A program made the translations under genes and the position numbers. A stretch of 9,707 bases of DNA from an uncultured Bacillota bacterium. Lineage in GTDB: Bacteria > Bacillota > Sulfobacillia > UBA995 > UBA9673. The stretch spans positions 1 through 9,707 of the forward strand of contig CALMHV010000229.1 of NCBI GenBank assembly GCA_937863905.1, given 5' to 3'. Position 1 is the first letter of the stretch. Each line of letters opens with the position of its first letter. Below the pieces are notes generated by a model. That model was not told the origin of the DNA and ran no database searches. It worked only from the letters and a program-made list of their open reading frames with translations. This document shows, one piece after another, positions 6,996-9,707 of this stretch.

Positions 6996-8210
6996 TCAAG
7001 CCGACCGGCGCGGCAGGACACCCAATCTCTCGGCCAGCACCTCGGTGATGTCGCACACGGCGATTCCCCGGTCCGCCCCCGCCGGCCCCAACATCTCCAG
7101 GCAGTGCGGGCAGGCCGTGACCAGGGTGCCGGCGCCGGTGCGCCCGGCCTCCTCGATACGCCGCGAGGCGAGGCTCGTGGCCGTTCCCGGCCTGACCGTG
7201 TCCGTGGTGAACGCCCCACCGCAACAGGCGGCGAGTTCGCCGTGGCGCTCCATCTCCACGAGGGCCAACCCGGCCACGCCGGTCAGGAGCCGCCGCGGAG
7301 GGTCATAGACGCCCTGGTAGCGGCCAAGGTAGCAGGGATCGTGGTAGGTGCCGGCCCCGGCCGGCGGGCCGGTGTCGCTGGGCGCGTCGCCGGCGGCGCG
7401 CGGGTTGCCGGTGTCGCGCTTCCCGGCCGGCCCGCCCAGGGCGCCCTCCTCCGCCAGCCCGGCGAAGTACTCCGTCACGTGGCGCACGTCGGCCCCGAGG
7501 GTGACCCCGAGGGCCGGATAGCGGTCCTTCATGACCTGGGTGCACATGGGGCAACCGGAGACCACGGTCTGGTACCCGCCCGCCTCGACAGCCGCGGCCA
7601 GGCCCCGGGCGAAGGCGGCCGCTTCCTCGCGGAAACCGAGGACATCCAGAGGTAGACCGCAGCATTCCTCGGTCTGGAGCCTGGCCACCTTCACCCCGGC
7701 CGCTTCGAAGAGCCGCAGGGTGGCCGCGACCACTCTGGGCTGGAGCGTGGCCGTCGAACAGCCCGCGAAGTAGAGGACCTTGGCCCCGGGCGAAACCAGT
7801 TGGCGGTAGCGGCTCAGGCCCTCGGCCGCCAGCGCGGCCGCCGGGCCGTGCAATGACCTGTCGCGGACAAGGCGCTCGGCGAGGTTCCGGACCGCCGGCG
7901 GCGCCAGCCCCTCGCGGGCCGCCCGCTCCCGCAACTCGCGGGTGACTTCGGGAAGATCCACGTTGGAGGGGCACCACTCGCGGCAGATCTTGCAGGTGGC
8001 GCAGTGGTAGAGGGCCGCCGCCTCGCCCTCGGAGAAGGCGACCTCGCCCCGGCCGAGGCCGAGGGCCAGAGTGGCTTTGCCCCGGGGGCTCGTCGTCTCG
8101 CTCTTCTCCACCGCGGCGACCGGGCAGAGGTACCGGCACATGTTCGGACACAAGACGCAGATGCGGCCCTGGGTGGCTAGGTCAAAATGCTTGCCCGCCT
8201 TGTCGGACAC
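6996..8210 (-). CDS. (Fe-S)-binding protein with two CCG domains, probable partner of the AGPS-like oxidase
   Basis: A 404-residue protein of the GlpC/GlcF/HdrD class (COG0247-like), expected to receive electrons from the flavoprotein encoded just upstream. The first cluster motif is unusual: CVLCPNMCRYLCP (Cys18, 21, 25, 29), spaced C-x2-C-x3-C-x3-C. The second is the standard CATCKICREWCP (Cys70, 73, 76, 80). CCG domain 1 has Cys151, Cys183-Cys184 (EECCGLP) and Cys220/223. CCG domain 2 has HDPCYL (Cys293), Cys329-Cys330 and Cys367/370. A Gly/Pro/Asp-rich insert (about 259-287) separates the CCG domains. GTG at 8210 directly abuts the upstream TAG. Like GlpC it begins MSDK, but the two proteins differ in their first cluster and are not recent copies. 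GlcF-like or GlpC-like names are possible; pairing with the upstream gene is inferred from position. Confidence 0.86.
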   Translation of the reverse strand: MSDKAGKHFDLATQGRICVLCPNMCRYLCPVAAVEKSETTSPRGKATLALGLGRGEVAFSEGEAAALYHCATCKICREWCPSNVDLPEVTRELRERAAREGLAPPAVRNLAERLVRDRSLHGPAAALAAEGLSRYRQLVSPGAKVLYFAGCSTATLQPRVVAATLRLFEAAGVKVARLQTEECCGLPLDVLGFREEAAAFARGLAAAVEAGGYQTVVSGCPMCTQVMKDRYPALGVTLGADVRHVTEYFAGLAEEGALGGPAGKRDTGNPRAAGDAPSDTGPPAGAGTYHDPCYLGRYQGVYDPPRRLLTGVAGLALVEMERHGELAACCGGAFTTDTVRPGTATSLASRRIEEAGRTGAGTLVTACPHCLEMLGPAGADRGIAVCDITEVLAERLGVLPRRSA

Positions 8211-9707
8211 CTAGCCCACCTCCCCCGCGTCCGGGCCGGGACCCGGCGCCGCCGGGTCGGCGAAGAGCTTGCCCGGGTTGAAGAGCCCCTTCGGGTCAAG
8301 CGCCCGGCGCACCCGGCGCAGGACCTCAAGGCTCGTCCCGTGCTCGGCCGCGGCCCAGGGGACGCGCTGGAGACCGATGCCGTGGTGGTGGGCGATGGTC
8401 CCGCCCGCCTCCAGGCAGGCCTCCATGGCCGCCCTCCAGATGCGCTGGTAGACGTCTTCGGCCGTCTCGCCGTCCGGCCCCAGGGCCAGGAAGGTGAGAT
8501 AGAGGTTCGTGCCCTGCGTGTAGGAGTGAGAACTGTGGGCTGAGGCGGAGACGACGCCCTTCACCGCCCGCATCCGTTCGGTGATCATCTGGTAGAGGGC
8601 GGTCACGCCGTCCCAGGTGGCGGCGACCTCCAAGGTGTCCACGACCAGCCCCTGGCTCATGAACTCGGGGAGACCGCTCACGACGTTACGCCGGGCCAGC
8701 CAGCGCCGGCCCGGTTCGGGTCCGAGTTCCCGGCCGGGGAAGGCCGCCATCACCTCGGCGACGACCTCGAGTTCGAGGTCCACCAGACGGGCCGGACCCT
8801 CGGAGACGAAGATGAGGAGGCACTTGCCTTGGGCGACGCTCTCCCCGAAGGAGTGGGCGCTCTCGAAGGGGTCGTAAAGACGGACGACCGCCGGCCGGAA
8901 ACCCGTGCGCATGACCCGCCGGATGGCCTCCAGTCCCTCCTCGAAGGCGCCTATCTCGTAGGCCTGCCCGTGGCGCTTCTCCGGGCGGGGGTGGAGGCGC
9001 AGCGTGGCCTCGGTCAGGATGCCGAGGGTCCCCTCGGACCCGATGAACAGGCTCTTGACGTCCGGGCCGGTGGCGGCGCGGGCCGTGAGCTTGGTCCGGA
9101 CGATCCGGCCCTCGGGCAGGACGGCCTCCACCGCCAGCAGCATGTCTTCGATGCACCCGTACTTGGTCGAGAACTGGCCGGCCGACCGGGTGGCGATGAG
9201 CCCGCCCAGGGTGGCCACGTCGATAGACTGCGGGAAATGACCCAGGGTGTAGCCCGCCCGCCCCAGGGCGGTCTCGAGGTCCACGCCGAGAATGCCGGTC
9301 TGGGCCGTGACGTAAAGGCCGGTCTCGTTGATGTCCAGGACGCGGTCCAGGCGCTTGGTGTCGACGATGACGCCCCCGGTGAGGGCGATGGTGCCGCCCA
9401 GCACCCCGGAGCCCCCGCCGAAGGGGATGATGGGGACACCGCTGTCGTAGAGGAGCTTCACCACGGCCGCCACCTCGCCGGTCGAACCGGGCAGGACGAC
9501 GGCGTCGGGGAGCGGGAGCGGCCGCCCGTGCAGGACGCGCAGGGAGGCCACCGTCCAGCTGTCGCGGGAGTAGGCCCGGAGGTCGGGCGCGGCGGTGAGG
9601 ACGTACTCCGGGCCGACCGCCGCGGTCAGGCCGGCGACGAGGCCGTCCGGCAAAGGCCGGCGGGCCGAGGCGCCCTTGGCCGATTGGGTCTCGAAGTCGA
9701 CAGGCGC
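8211..9707 (-). CDS. FAD-binding oxidase, alkyl-dihydroxyacetonephosphate synthase-like (GlcD superfamily); 5' end uncertain
   Basis: A vanillyl-alcohol-oxidase-fold flavoprotein. Numbered from the TTG at 9653: an FAD_binding_4 domain with PFGGGSGVLGG (77-87), GHFPQSIDVATLGGLIATRS (138-157), TGPDVKSLFIGSEGTLGILT (195-214) and EATLRLHPRPE; then a C-terminal half with VVRLYDP (256-262), AATWDGV, AHHHGIGLQR (421-430, His422-424) and ALDPKGLFNPGKLF (451-464). The TGPD..GSEGTLG..TEAT stretch, the LYDP region, the xxxWD motif and the triple histidine match alkyl-DHAP synthases more closely than plain glycolate or lactate oxidases. The arginine that precedes the catalytic strand in animal AGPS appears to be His here (alignment from memory), so true ether-lipid chemistry is doubtful; a 2-hydroxy acid dehydrogenase is the main alternative. 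The TTG lacks a Shine-Dalgarno site and the frame stays open to the window edge, so the true start may lie outside. Confidence 0.87.
   Translation of the reverse strand, partial: APVDFETQSAKGASARRPLPDGLVAGLTAAVGPEYVLTAAPDLRAYSRDSWTVASLRVLHGRPLPLPDAVVLPGSTGEVAAVVKLLYDSGVPIIPFGGGSGVLGGTIALTGGVIVDTKRLDRVLDINETGLYVTAQTGILGVDLETALGRAGYTLGHFPQSIDVATLGGLIATRSAGQFSTKYGCIEDMLLAVEAVLPEGRIVRTKLTARAATGPDVKSLFIGSEGTLGILTEATLRLHPRPEKRHGQAYEIGAFEEGLEAIRRVMRTGFRPAVVRLYDPFESAHSFGESVAQGKCLLIFVSEGPARLVDLELEVVAEVMAAFPGRELGPEPGRRWLARRNVVSGLPEFMSQGLVVDTLEVAATWDGVTALYQMITERMRAVKGVVSASAHSSHSYTQGTNLYLTFLALGPDGETAEDVYQRIWRAAMEACLEAGGTIAHHHGIGLQRVPWAAAEHGTSLEVLRRVRRALDPKGLFNPGKLFADPAAPGPGPDAGEVG
8215..8226 (-). promoter_or_regulatory. 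Strong ribosome binding site inside the end of the oxidase gene
   Basis: The minus strand reads GGGGGAGGTGGG here, within the last codons of the FAD oxidase, and sits about 7 nt before the GTG at 8210. Because the stop (TAG, 8213-8211) and the next start (8210) touch, ribosomes ending the first gene can reinitiate on the second. This supports a stoichiometric flavoprotein/Fe-S pair. Confidence 0.75.

Noticed and set aside
3759..7048. Two very long plus-strand open frames (3759-5615 and 5252-7048) opposite glpB and glpA
   Set aside because: Both are antisense shadows with compositionally biased translations. GlpA and GlpB on the other strand have full family motifs.
6974..7219. N-terminal extension of GlpA by 82 residues up to the ATG at 7219
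   Set aside because: It overlaps the preceding Fe-S gene by more than 220 bp, where that gene encodes its second CCG domain. The extension is Arg/Pro-rich, and family members begin just before the YDVLVLGGGITG motif.
1..9707. tRNA, rRNA, CRISPR array, insertion sequence or phage genes
   Set aside because: I saw no repeat-spacer pattern, no transposase or integrase motifs and no tRNA-like cloverleaf. The window is almost fully occupied by metabolic genes.

Overview
This is a GC-rich window with strong GGAGG-type ribosome binding sites and frequent GTG and TTG starts. It also has genes packed with 4-nt overlaps and an ECF-transporter substrate-binding module of a kind common in Bacillota. I infer a high-GC member of the Bacillota (Symbiobacterium/Thermaerobacter/Limnochordia-like) or a close relative, probably with anaerobic respiratory metabolism. 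The taxonomic call rests on protein family resemblance and start signals only.

Left edge (1-1306): a small HD-domain protein of the SpoT/MESH1 phosphohydrolase type reads leftwards and runs off the window. A roughly 160-bp non-coding divergent region (463-622) separates it from a rightward gene for a 227-residue, tryptophan-rich cytosolic protein that I do not recognise. That gene converges on the large operon with only 6 nt between the two stop codons.

Main operon (9707 down to 1313, all minus strand). In order of transcription it encodes: an FAD-binding oxidase most like the alkyl-DHAP synthase (AGPS) branch of the GlcD/AGPS superfamily; a (Fe-S) protein with two cysteine-rich CCG domains; the glycerol-3-phosphate dehydrogenase subunits GlpA, GlpB and GlpC; and a fusion of an ECF transporter S-component-like membrane domain to a cytoplasmic FmdE-like domain. 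The junctions are a direct abutment, one 22-bp gap, then three 4-nt overlaps, so this is one transcription unit with translational coupling.

How the genes work together (inference): GlpAB oxidises glycerol-3-phosphate to DHAP and passes electrons through GlpC to the quinone pool. The AGPS-like flavoprotein and its own Fe-S partner form a second dehydrogenase/electron-transfer pair with the same architecture, acting on an unknown substrate, possibly a 2-hydroxy acid or a DHAP-derived compound. The last gene may import a cofactor, metal or substrate for these enzymes. No glpF, glpK or regulator lies in the window.

The points most worth following are the ECF-S/FmdE fusion, the AGPS-like oxidase coupled to glpABC, an 18-bp tandem duplication that doubles the GlpA translation start, and low-complexity Pro/Ala/Gly inserts between domains in nearly every operon protein.
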